Positions 16,223-23,949 of a stretch of DNA of 25,724 bases are shown here, piece by piece. This DNA is from Collinsella sp. (GTDB taxonomy: Bacteria > Actinomycetota > Coriobacteriia > Coriobacteriales > Coriobacteriaceae). Each line of letters starts with the position of its first letter. Within the stretch, counting starts at the first letter, position 1. The notes under the pieces were generated by a model. The model did no database searches, had not been told where the DNA came from, and saw only the letters and a list, made by a program, of their open reading frames with translations. The stretch spans positions 6,846-32,569 of the forward strand of contig DXZR01000025.1 of NCBI GenBank assembly GCA_019419555.1, in the 5' to 3' direction. The position numbers were made by a program, and so were the translations under genes.

Positions 16223-16435
16223 AGCTCTATCCTCGCCAATTCTTTAAGAAGCCTTTACGTTTCCGTGTAATTCCCGTCCATTATCGCGCAGGTCGCCACT
16301 ACATTGCGCCACACCGCCACACGTGCGCGTTAATATGGCTGGTTGTTGTGCGCAGCCACCAATTGCAGCGCATATCTTGGTAACAATCGGGTAAACCCCC
16401 GCTTTCGTACGTTTTAGTTTGTGAGGAGTCTCAGC

Positions 16436-18736
16436 ATGTTCGCTGCCGCCATCTCGCTCGTCGGTCTTGCGGCGACCGTCTACCTTGTCTTGCGCGAGGC
16501 CAAGGCCATTCGCGCTCAGTCGGGCACCGTTGCCAAAAGCGCTCTTGGGTGGAGCGTCGCCTTCGGCCTGTTCCAGGTCTTTTTGACCATTTGGGGCGCC
16601 ATTGGCCTCGTCGCCCAAAACGAGCCGCTCGCCTTTGTGATGCTCATCCTGACCAATGCCATCCTCACCGGCTGCGCCTGGGCCAGTATCGCCCGCGAAC
16701 GCATCGCCCCGCGCGTCTTTGCGTTCGCCGGGCCCGACGCCCCCGCCCCCACCGGCAAGCTCGCCCGCCTGCGCGGCGCCTTTGTGGGCAAACCGCTCGT
16801 CGCCGCCGTCTTGTGCCTGCTGCTCGCCGGCGTCTTTGCGCTGCTGGGCATGGAGGTCTCGTCCAACCACGACTTTACCTGGGTCTACCCCCTGTGCATC
16901 CTGCTCGAGTGGGCCATCATCACCACGCTCATGGTCGGCCTGTTCTTCCTGTTCCAGCGCCACGGCGCAGCTCCCGCGGTCCTGGCCTTTGCCCTCTTTG
17001 TCCTGGGCATTGCCGAGTTCTTCGTCATCACGTTTAAATCCATGCCCATCCAGCCGGGCGACCTTTCGGCCATCTCCACCGCCGCTGCGGTCGCCGGCAC
17101 CGGCTACACCTTCTCGATCTCGCTGTTCTGCGTGCTGTCCATGGGCTTTACCGCCATCGCCATGCTGCTGTGCGAGTACGCCGGCCTGGTGGCACCGCAC
17201 CGTCAGAAGGGCGCCGCCAACGCCAAGCGCATGCTGCTCACCAACCTGCTCGTAGCGGTGCTGTGCCTGGGCGGCGTGACCGCACACGTCACGCTCATCG
17301 ACTACTACAACACCCTCGGCATCACCGTCTACACCTGGCGCCCGCTCGAGAGCTACTGGCGCGAGGGCTACCTGCCCGCTTTCATTAGCGCAGCGCAGTC
17401 CATTAAGCCGCCCAAACCCGCCGACTACTCCGTCGACGATGCCAAGGCCACGCTCAAAAAGTACGCCAAGGCCTACGACAAGTCCGACGCCGCCAAGAGT
17501 GACGAGCGCACCGCCGCAAAGGAGCAGTTCGACAGCGAGAAGCCCACGGTCATCGCCATCATGAACGAGACCTTCTCGGATCTTTCGATTTACCAGAACA
17601 TGCGCGCCGGCTACGAGGGCCCGCAGTACTTTAAGAACCTGTCCAACTGCCTCAGCCGCGGTAAGCTCTACGTGAGTGCCTACGGCGGCGGCACCGCCAA
17701 TACCGAGTTTGAGTTTATGACCGGCAACTCCATGGCCAACCTGGGCTCGGGCGTGTATCCGTACACCATCTACAACATGGAGACGACCGGGAACCTGGCA
17801 GAGCAGTTCAAGTCGCTCGGATATTCCACCACGGCCATGCACCCCAACCACGCAACCAACTGGAACCGCGAGAACGTGTACAAGGACTTTGGCTTTGACC
17901 AGTTCCTGTCTATCAACGACTTCCAGGGAGCCGACACCCTGCGCGGTATGGTGACCGACCAGGCGACCTACGACAAGATTCTTGAGCTGCTCGACCAGAA
18001 CGCCGATCCGCAGTTTATCTTCGACGTGACCATGCAGAACCACTCGGGCTACGACACGGGCCTGCTGCCGGTCGACAAGCAGATGCACCTGAACATCGAC
18101 ACGACCGACCTGGACACCAAGACCGTCGAGGACGGCACGCTCTCCGATGTCGACGAGTATGTCTCGTGCATCGAGCAGTCCGACCAGGCGCTTCGCTACT
18201 TCCTCAACGCCCTGAGCAAGCTCGACCGCAAGGTGGTCGTGGTGTTCTGGGGCGACCACCAGCCGTTCTTCCCGTCCAAGTTCAACGATAAGTGGTTTAC
18301 CGGCGAGGACGATGCCACGCACCAGGAACGTCTGTGGCAGACCGACTACATCATCTGGGCCAACTACGACGTTGCCGGCTGCGACCAGACAAGCGAGGTC
18401 GACGACCTGTCCACCAACTACCTGTCCACCCAGCTGATGCAACTGATCGGCGCACCGCTGACCGACTACCAGAAAGCGCACATGACGCTGCGCGAGTCGC
18501 TGCCCGCCATCAACTCGGTCGGCTACGAGGACGCCAGCCTGCGCTGGGCGCTCTCCTCCAACGTCACCGGTGACGACGCCGCCGCAGCAGCCGCCACCAA
18601 GGCACGCGAGGATTACGCCAAGATGCAATACTACGAGATGTTCCGCGACGGCAAGAACGTGTACACCGAGCACTTCCAGACCGAGGCCAACGAAACCGAC
18701 CCCAACCTGGCGCCAGGTACAACCAAGATCAAGTAG
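16436..18736 (+). CDS. LtaS-family phosphoglycerol transferase / sulfatase-fold membrane protein
   Basis: A 766-residue protein. The first ~300 residues hold multiple hydrophobic helices in the membrane, followed by a linker and an extracellular alkaline phosphatase-fold domain from about 365 to 640. The metal and catalytic residues of LtaS are present: Glu378 in MNETFSD, the nucleophile Thr420 in GGGTANTEFEF, the histidine in MQNHSGY, and Asp607-His608 in GDHQPFFP. The family polymerises glycerol phosphate from phosphatidylglycerol, or adds such groups to glycans, at the outer face of the membrane. ATG 16436 has GAGGAG 7 bases upstream. It is divergent from the nitroreductase gene and seems monocistronic, with a terminator at 18831. 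The hydrophilic C-terminal ~120 residues extend beyond the catalytic domain. In an actinobacterium the product may be a lipoteichoic acid-like polymer or a decorated glycan; this is not decided by sequence. Confidence 0.9.
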   Translation: MFAAAISLVGLAATVYLVLREAKAIRAQSGTVAKSALGWSVAFGLFQVFLTIWGAIGLVAQNEPLAFVMLILTNAILTGCAWASIARERIAPRVFAFAGPDAPAPTGKLARLRGAFVGKPLVAAVLCLLLAGVFALLGMEVSSNHDFTWVYPLCILLEWAIITTLMVGLFFLFQRHGAAPAVLAFALFVLGIAEFFVITFKSMPIQPGDLSAISTAAAVAGTGYTFSISLFCVLSMGFTAIAMLLCEYAGLVAPHRQKGAANAKRMLLTNLLVAVLCLGGVTAHVTLIDYYNTLGITVYTWRPLESYWREGYLPAFISAAQSIKPPKPADYSVDDAKATLKKYAKAYDKSDAAKSDERTAAKEQFDSEKPTVIAIMNETFSDLSIYQNMRAGYEGPQYFKNLSNCLSRGKLYVSAYGGGTANTEFEFMTGNSMANLGSGVYPYTIYNMETTGNLAEQFKSLGYSTTAMHPNHATNWNRENVYKDFGFDQFLSINDFQGADTLRGMVTDQATYDKILELLDQNADPQFIFDVTMQNHSGYDTGLLPVDKQMHLNIDTTDLDTKTVEDGTLSDVDEYVSCIEQSDQALRYFLNALSKLDRKVVVVFWGDHQPFFPSKFNDKWFTGEDDATHQERLWQTDYIIWANYDVAGCDQTSEVDDLSTNYLSTQLMQLIGAPLTDYQKAHMTLRESLPAINSVGYEDASLRWALSSNVTGDDAAAAAATKAREDYAKMQYYEMFRDGKNVYTEHFQTEANETDPNLAPGTTKIK

Positions 18737-18775
18737 CGGGACGCATCCCGATTCGCCTACCCGGGCAATCCCCAA

Positions 18776-18903
18776 CGAGGGCGGACGGGCGCCGGGTAAC
18801 ATCTGCTGCTCAGACAGTCCTGCGCAAGACGAAGGCCACATTAAGTGGCCTTCTTTGCGTGCGGAACTCGCGACAGACGTTACCCGGTGCCCGCTCGCCC
18901 TCG
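18776..18903. repeat. Nested 25-base inverted repeat around a terminator
   Basis: The arms 18776-18800 and 18879-18903 are inverse complements at 22 of 25 positions (shared ends CGAGGGCG and CCGGGTAAC). They enclose 78 bases containing the 9-bp terminator stem. The architecture, a long outer stem with a small inner hairpin, is the same as at 5624-5801 and 10349-10415. Confidence 0.82.
18831..18857 (+). terminator. Intrinsic terminator of the LtaS-family gene
   Basis: GAAGGCCAC (18831-18839) and GTGGCCTTC (18845-18853) form a 9-bp stem with a 5-base loop, followed by TTTG. It lies 94 bases after the stop codon. Confidence 0.75.
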
Positions 18904-18967
18904 CCTCACAGCAGAGGCGCGGCCTGTCATGCGAGTCGCGGAAACTGTGTCCCAGAAATCATGCGCA

Positions 18968-19157
18968 AAGTGGGATGCGGTTTCCGCCTGCGGGCCCGTT
19001 GGAAAACTGCATCCCACTTCGGCTACAAATTCCGGGATGCACTTTCCGCCGAGGTCCTTAACCGGAAACTCCATCCCATTCCAAAGGCAAATTCCGGGAC
19101 GCATCTTCCGCAACCTCATCCATCCGGAAAGCCCTTCCACCCGGAAAGCCCTTCCCA
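18968..19157. repeat. Array of diverged GGGATGC/GGAAA hairpin units
   Basis: Three successive units pair a GGGATGCNNTTTCCG-like arm with its inverse. Unit 1 has AAGTGGGATGC (18968-18978) and its exact inverse (19009-19019). Unit 2 has CCGGGATGCACTTTCCG near 19032 with CCGGAAACTCCATCCCA near 19062. Unit 3 has CCGGGACGCATCTTCCG near 19094. The array ends with a 17-base tandem repeat, CCGGAAAGCCCTTCCAC (19124-19140) and a near copy at 19141-19157. Confidence 0.7.
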
Positions 19158-19269
19158 CTCTGAATACATCCAGCGAACGTATGCGAGCGTGTTGTCCAGA
19201 ACAGCCTCGTCATCGGGGTGATGGAAAAAGTCGCCCCAAACGCTTGCAGCGGTTGTGCCCACAAGTGTC

Positions 19270-19300
19270 AAGAAAAAAGCCTCGAGAACTTCGAGGCTTT
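19270..19300 (-). terminator. Intrinsic terminator of the flavodoxin gene
   Basis: AAAGCCTCGA (19276-19285) and TCGAGGCTTT (19291-19300) form a 10-bp stem with a 5-base loop. On the minus strand it continues into a T6 run. It lies 42 bases beyond the flavodoxin stop codon. Confidence 0.88.
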
Positions 19301-19342
19301 CACATTTGTATTGTTTTGCACGAAGGATCGCGGACGGCGAAG

Positions 19343-19894
19343 CTACTCTCCCAGTACGGCCTTCTTGGCGGCTGCGGCCATGTTATCCAGATCTTCCTTG
19401 GTGGGATGGTCCTTCGCAGCAATCCAGTTGTCGAGCAGCATCTTATAGCGCGCGTTGTCGGGATCTTGCTCGAGCATGGCCTCGTAGCGCTGCTTGACCG
19501 CGGGACCCATCTTGCCCTGGCACATCGCCCAGCCCGCAAGCTCGGCATCCCCAGCCAAATTGGAAGTCACGCGATCAATAATCTGCTGGTAATAGCTCTG
19601 GTCGGCCCCAAAACCGCAGGTGCCAAACAGGAAGACGCGCTTGCCGTGCAAGGCGGAGAGCAACGCCGCGACCGAAGGCGTGCACGCGCCCTTGTCGCAC
19701 CAAAAACCGACGAGCACCGTGTCGGCCGCGCAGGCGCCCTGCGCCTCGAGCGCAACCTGATCTGCATCCGCATCGTCGCTCAACGCCGCGGCATGGACAA
19801 ACTCAACGCCCGCAGCCTGCAGAGCGCGCTTGATCGCGCCCGAAACCATCCTGGTATTACCGCTCTTGCTGTTAACCACCAAAGAGCACGTCAT
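19343..19894 (-). CDS. Flavodoxin-family protein, BilS-like
   Basis: A 183-residue flavodoxin-fold protein. The phosphate-binding loop near the N-terminus is SKSGNTRMV. Then come VGFWCDKGACTPSV, VFLFGTCGFGADQSYYQQII, WAMCQGKMGPAVKQRYEAML and a C-terminal helix HPTKEDLDNM. The combination of GFWxDKG, FGTxGFG and MCQGKM is what I recall of the BilS flavodoxins that accompany bilirubin reductase in gut bacteria, but the same layout occurs in related flavodoxins of unknown partner. It should bind FMN and pass electrons in the cytoplasm. The start is uncertain between ATG 19894 and GTG 19900; GAGG lies about 10 bases before the ATG. It stands alone with its own terminator, and no bilirubin reductase gene is in the window. 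A 10-bp palindrome, TTAGTACTAA (19957-19966), lies upstream. Confidence 0.85.
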   Translation of the reverse strand: MTCSLVVNSKSGNTRMVSGAIKRALQAAGVEFVHAAALSDDADADQVALEAQGACAADTVLVGFWCDKGACTPSVAALLSALHGKRVFLFGTCGFGADQSYYQQIIDRVTSNLAGDAELAGWAMCQGKMGPAVKQRYEAMLEQDPDNARYKMLLDNWIAAKDHPTKEDLDNMAAAAKKAVLGE

Positions 19895-19956
19895 AGTCAC
19901 GTTGCCTCGTATCCCCCAAAACTAAAGCCACTAATGCAATTTATTAGATGAATATC

Positions 19957-19966
19957 TTAGTACTAA
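19957..19966. promoter_or_regulatory. Perfect palindrome upstream of the flavodoxin gene
   Basis: TTAGTACTAA is its own inverse complement and lies in an AT-rich patch about 60 bases before the flavodoxin start, with CTAAT and ATTAG (19931-19947) beside it. It could be an operator; the regulator is unknown. Confidence 0.35.
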
Positions 19967-20003
19967 CGTGACAGATGTAAACCACCGTCTGTCGATTGAT
20001 TAA

Positions 20004-20033
20004 TTTGCCCCACGGGCTTGCTCACTGGGCAAA
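20004..20033 (-). terminator. Possible terminator overlapping the ABC gene stop
   Basis: TTTGCCC (20004-20010) and GGGCAAA (20027-20033) pair across the stop codon of the second ABC gene. On the minus strand the stem is followed by TTAAT, a weak tract. Confidence 0.4.
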
Positions 20034-21881
20034 CTGGCTGCGATAGAGTTCGGCGTAGAAGCCGCCTGCCGCTAGCAGCTCGTCGTGCGTGCCGCGCTCG
20101 ATAATCTGGCCGTCGCGCATCACCAGAATGCAGTCGGCGTTGCGGATCGTCGACAGGCGGTGCGCCACCACAAAGCTTGTGCGGCCGGCCATAAGCTCGT
20201 CGAACGCCGCCTGCACCTGCAGCTCGGTGCGGGTATCGATGCTCGAGGTCGCCTCGTCCAGCAGCAGAATCGCCGGGTCGGTGAGCATGACGCGCGCGAT
20301 GCACAGCAGCTGTTTTTGACCCTGGCTAAACGTGCCGCCGTCCTCGCCGATTACCGTATCGTAGCCGCCTGGCAGCTGCACGATAAACTTGTGCGCGTGC
20401 GCGCGCTTGGCAGCTTCGATAACCTGCTCGCGCGTGGCGTCGGGACAGCCGTAGGCGATGTTTTCCGCCACCGTGCCCTCGAACAGCCAAGTGTCCTGCA
20501 ACACCATGCCAAAGGCGCGGCGCAAGCTTGCGCGCGTGTAATCACGCGAGAAACGGCCATCGACCGCAATGCGACCGGCATCGATATCGTAAAAACGCAG
20601 CAGCAAATTGATGAGCGTTGTCTTGCCACAGCCCGTAGGACCGACCAGGGCAAAGCGCATGCCGGGCTTAGCCTCGATGCAGATGTCCTGAAGCAGCTTG
20701 CGGTCGGGCACGTAGCTAAAGTCCACATGCTCAAGGGCGACCTCGCCCTGCGGTGCGGCAAGTTCCACGGCATCTGGCGCGTCGGGCTCCTGCTCGCGCG
20801 CATCGAACAGCGCAAACATGCGGCGCGCCGAGGCGTACGCGGTCTGGATCTGCGTAATGACGTTGGTGACCTCGTTGAACGGCTTGGTGTACTGGTTGGC
20901 GTAGGACAGGAAGATCTGCACGCCGCCCACCGTAAGCGCCGCGGGCACGCCCGTGATCACGCCCACGCAGCCGATCACAGCGACCACGGCATAGATGATG
21001 TTATTGATAAAGCGCGTACCTGGGTTGGAGAGCGAACCCATAAACTGCGCGCGCTCGCCCGCCGTATAGAGCTCGGCGTTGAGGACATCGAAGCGCTGTT
21101 GAGCGTGCGGGCCGTAGGCGAAGGCGTCCACGAGCTTTTGCTCGCCTACGTACTCCTCGATATGACCACCGAGCTGCCCTTGAATGCGCTGCTGAGCCGT
21201 AAAGCTCTTGTTGGAGAGCTTGGCAATAGCACCGGCAGCAAAGATGGAAAGCGGCGTGACGAGCACCACCACGAGCGTCATGGTCAGGTTAATGGAGAGC
21301 ATAAACGCGAGCGTGCCCACAATGGTGATGACGCCGGTGAAGAGCTGCGTGAAGCCCTGCAGCAGACCGTCGCCCACCTGGTCGACGTCGTTGACCACAC
21401 GGCTCATAAGGTCGCCGTGAGCATGGCTGTCGATAAAGCTGAGCGGCATGCGGCTGAGCTTGTCGCTCGCCTCCACGCGCATGTCACGCACCGTTTCGTA
21501 GGACAGGCGGTTGACGCCGTAGCCCTGCAGCCACTGGAAGGCCGCAGCTCCCACCACGACGAGCGCGAGTTTGGTAACGAGCGGCAGCAGCGCATCGAAG
21601 TCCACCTGGCCCGCGGCAACGATCAGGTCGATGCCCTCGCCAATGAGGATGGGTGTGTAGAGCTGCAGGACCACCGAGACGGCGGCACTCACAAACGACG
21701 CCGTAAACGAGATACGATGCGGACGGACGTAGCCCATCAGGCGGCGGGTCACCGCACCCACGGGATAGCGCTCGGGATCGCCGGGCTGGCGCGGACCGTC
21801 GCCCAGGTCGTTGAGGTTATCGTTACCGGACACGTTGGCCGTCATCGTGGCGACCGAACCGGAAGAAGTGTACGGATTCAT
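20022..21881 (-). CDS. ABC exporter half-transporter with canonical ATPase site residues
   Basis: A 619-residue type IV ABC exporter subunit: about 45 hydrophilic N-terminal residues, six membrane helices (to about 350), then a nucleotide-binding domain. Walker A is GPTGCGKTT (Lys420), Walker B is LLLDEATSSID with catalytic Glu543, and the switch histidine is His574 in VVAHRLSTI. Its signature motif is FSQGQKQ rather than SGGQ. It starts directly after the TAA of the upstream ABC gene (TAAATG), with AAGGAGG inside that gene's end, so translation is coupled. The two products form a heterodimer resembling LmrCD, BmrCD or TM287/288. Export of drugs, lipids or peptides is possible; the substrate is unknown. 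Confidence 0.94.
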   Translation of the reverse strand: MNPYTSSGSVATMTANVSGNDNLNDLGDGPRQPGDPERYPVGAVTRRLMGYVRPHRISFTASFVSAAVSVVLQLYTPILIGEGIDLIVAAGQVDFDALLPLVTKLALVVVGAAAFQWLQGYGVNRLSYETVRDMRVEASDKLSRMPLSFIDSHAHGDLMSRVVNDVDQVGDGLLQGFTQLFTGVITIVGTLAFMLSINLTMTLVVVLVTPLSIFAAGAIAKLSNKSFTAQQRIQGQLGGHIEEYVGEQKLVDAFAYGPHAQQRFDVLNAELYTAGERAQFMGSLSNPGTRFINNIIYAVVAVIGCVGVITGVPAALTVGGVQIFLSYANQYTKPFNEVTNVITQIQTAYASARRMFALFDAREQEPDAPDAVELAAPQGEVALEHVDFSYVPDRKLLQDICIEAKPGMRFALVGPTGCGKTTLINLLLRFYDIDAGRIAVDGRFSRDYTRASLRRAFGMVLQDTWLFEGTVAENIAYGCPDATREQVIEAAKRAHAHKFIVQLPGGYDTVIGEDGGTFSQGQKQLLCIARVMLTDPAILLLDEATSSIDTRTELQVQAAFDELMAGRTSFVVAHRLSTIRNADCILVMRDGQIIERGTHDELLAAGGFYAELYRSQFAQ

Positions 21882-23738
21882 TTAGCAGCCCTCCTTTGCG
21901 CAAGTGGATGCCGGGGCAGCCGGGACAGACGCGGGCGTCGCGCTCCCCTGCTGACCCTCGAGCTCCTCGCGGCGCAGCTGCGACTGGCAGATCTCGCGGT
22001 AGAGCTGGCAGGTCGCGTACAGCTCGTCATGCGTGCCCAGGCCCGCAACCGAGCCGTGATCGAGTACGCAGATCATGTCGGCGTCGCGCACGGTCGAGAC
22101 GCGCTGGCTTACGATCACCGTCGTGAGCGGCAGCCCGCCCTCGGCGGCACCGCGCACGCTGCGCTCGCGAATAGCGTGACAAAGCGCCGCATCAGTCTTA
22201 AAGTCGAGCGCCGAGGCGGAGTCGTCCATGATCAATATCTGAGGCGAACCCACCAAGGCGCGCGCGATGGTCAGGCGCTGGCGCTGACCGCCGCTGAAGT
22301 TCTTGCCACCCGCCTCGACCGGGGCGTCGAGACCCTGCGGCTTGTTGCGCACGAACTCGCTGGCCTGCGCCATATCGAGCGCCGCCCAGAGCTCATCGTC
22401 GGTCGCCGACTCGTCACGCCAGGTCAGGTTGCTGCGGATGGTGCCGCTCGCCAGCGACGCGCGCTGCGGAACGGTCGCGACCACGTGGCGCAGTTGGTCG
22501 AGCGGCCAAGCGCGCACGTCGGAGCCCATCACGCTCACACTGCCGGTACCCGCATCGTACAGACGCGGGATAAGCGAGACGAGCGTGGACTTACCGCTGC
22601 CCGTACCGCCGATAATGCCGAGCGTCTTGCCCAGCGGAAGCTCCAGGGTCACATCGTTGACGGCGTTGGCAGCGCCGGTGCCAAACGAGAAGCTCGCATG
22701 GTCAAAGCTCAGCGCGGGGACCGGAACAGCGCCACCCGCCAGTTCGCTCGGCTCGGGCAGCGCGACCGGCTCGTTGTCCTCGTCAGTGATGCTCGGCACG
22801 CAATTGAGCACCTCGTTGATACGCGATGCGCTGGCGCTCGCCTTGGTAAAGACCACGACCAGGTTGGCGACATACACGATGGAGGCGAGGGTCTGCGTCA
22901 TGTAGTTCACAAACGCCATGACCTGGCCCTGCGTGAGCTCGCCCATGTTGACCTGGATGCCGCCCACCCACAGGATGGCGCACACGCCCAGGTTCATCAC
23001 CAAAAACGTTACGGGGTTAAGGATCGACGAGAGCTTGCCCACCGCGATGGCGGTATGGGCCTGGTCATCGGCGGCTTGGGCAAAGCGCTCGCGCTCGTGG
23101 TCCTCGCGCACGAAGGCGCGGACCACGCGGGCGCCCGAAAGGCCCTCGCGGCAGATAAGCGCGATGCGGTCGAGCTTTGCCTGCAACTGCTTGTAGTAGG
23201 GAATGCAGCGCGCCATGACAAACCAAAACACTAGGCCGATGGCGGGCGTGCAGATCAAAAAGATGATGCCGAGCTTAAGGTCGATGGCAAGGGCCGCGCA
23301 CATGGAGCCCACCGCCAGGAAGGGCCAGCGGATGAGCATGCGCACGCCCAGCGCCACGGCAAGCTGCACCTGGTTGACATCGTTGGTAATGCGCGTGATA
23401 AGCGACGGCGTGCCAAAGCGATCGAGCTCGGCATAGCTAAGCTTGTTGATGTGCTCGTAGAGCGCACCACGGATATCGGTGCCCATGCCCTGCGAGGTGA
23501 GCGCCGCCATCTTTTGGCAGACGAGCGTAAACGAAATGCCGATCACGGCCATAGCGCCAAGTACCATGCCGTAGTGGATAACGGCGTCCACGTCGTGCGA
23601 GCCAATACCCCTATCGATCATCTGGGCAATCACGAGCGGTGTCAGCAAGTCAAAGATCACTTCGATCAGCTTACACGCAGGGCCAATCACCATATACCGG
23701 CGAAACTTACCACCAAAACGCCTGAGCAGCTCAATCAT
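21882..23738 (-). CDS. ABC exporter half-transporter with degenerate ATPase site residues
   Basis: A 618-residue type IV ABC exporter subunit, first gene of the pair. Six membrane helices lie in the first ~320 residues, followed by an ATPase domain. Walker A is GGTGSGKST (Lys383). Walker B is LIMDDSASALD, with Asp506 where the catalytic glutamate should be. The switch position is Gln545 (VIVSQRVST) instead of histidine. Its signature FSGGQRQR is intact. These substitutions mark the non-hydrolysing site of heterodimeric exporters. The start is ATG 23738, with GGGAG 9 bases upstream; a longer frame from 23795 has no ribosome site. It is divergent from the LANTG surface protein gene. A candidate promoter lies at 23783-23812. 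Confidence 0.94.
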   Translation of the reverse strand: MIELLRRFGGKFRRYMVIGPACKLIEVIFDLLTPLVIAQMIDRGIGSHDVDAVIHYGMVLGAMAVIGISFTLVCQKMAALTSQGMGTDIRGALYEHINKLSYAELDRFGTPSLITRITNDVNQVQLAVALGVRMLIRWPFLAVGSMCAALAIDLKLGIIFLICTPAIGLVFWFVMARCIPYYKQLQAKLDRIALICREGLSGARVVRAFVREDHERERFAQAADDQAHTAIAVGKLSSILNPVTFLVMNLGVCAILWVGGIQVNMGELTQGQVMAFVNYMTQTLASIVYVANLVVVFTKASASASRINEVLNCVPSITDEDNEPVALPEPSELAGGAVPVPALSFDHASFSFGTGAANAVNDVTLELPLGKTLGIIGGTGSGKSTLVSLIPRLYDAGTGSVSVMGSDVRAWPLDQLRHVVATVPQRASLASGTIRSNLTWRDESATDDELWAALDMAQASEFVRNKPQGLDAPVEAGGKNFSGGQRQRLTIARALVGSPQILIMDDSASALDFKTDAALCHAIRERSVRGAAEGGLPLTTVIVSQRVSTVRDADMICVLDHGSVAGLGTHDELYATCQLYREICQSQLRREELEGQQGSATPASVPAAPASTCAKEGC

Positions 23739-23782
23739 GTATAGGCGCTCCCTATCATCATCCACATTCAATTCGAACCATG

Positions 23783-23812
23783 ATAGTACCGCCACCCCAA
23801 AAGAAGCGTAAA
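23783..23812 (-). promoter_or_regulatory. Candidate promoter of the ABC exporter operon
   Basis: On the minus strand TTTACG (23807-23812) and TACTAT (23783-23788) are 18 bases apart, ending 45 bases before the first ABC start codon. Confidence 0.4.
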
Positions 23813-23887
23813 CAACTCGTCATTTCTAACGGGATTCGGTTTCCAAAGAAGCGGAGAGGCGCGCACCCAGCCAGTGTCGGACCAACC

Positions 23888-23918
23888 ACTTGGTATACTT
23901 ACATTAGTGCTACCAAGT
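23888..23918 (+). promoter_or_regulatory. Inverted repeat overlapping a -10-like TATACT
   Basis: ACTTGGTA (23888-23895) and TACCAAGT (23911-23918) are perfect inverse copies separated by 15 bases. TATACT at 23894-23899 overlaps the left arm. The pattern suits a repressor operator for the surface protein gene that starts 32 bases later; the regulator is unknown. Confidence 0.45.
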
Positions 23919-23949
23919 TAGTCGCCGACCCTTGAAATGAGGTGCCGAG

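Larger units (their letters stand above)
18737..19342. other. 606-base non-coding region rich in inverted repeats
   Basis: No convincing gene. It begins with a small palindrome directly after the LtaS-family stop codon (CGGGACGCATCCCG, 18737-18750). It then holds a nested inverted repeat with the terminator (18776-18903), an array of GGGATGC-type hairpins (18968-19157) and the flavodoxin terminator (19270-19300). Short frames crossing it read through these repeats and have no ribosome sites or family features. Confidence 0.7.

Noticed and set aside
18968..19157. A CRISPR array
   Set aside because: The repeats alternate orientation, diverge and have no regular spacers; no cas genes are present.
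18845..19264. Several open frames on both strands in the gap after the LtaS-family gene
   Set aside because: They read through hairpin repeats, lack ribosome sites and have no family motifs.
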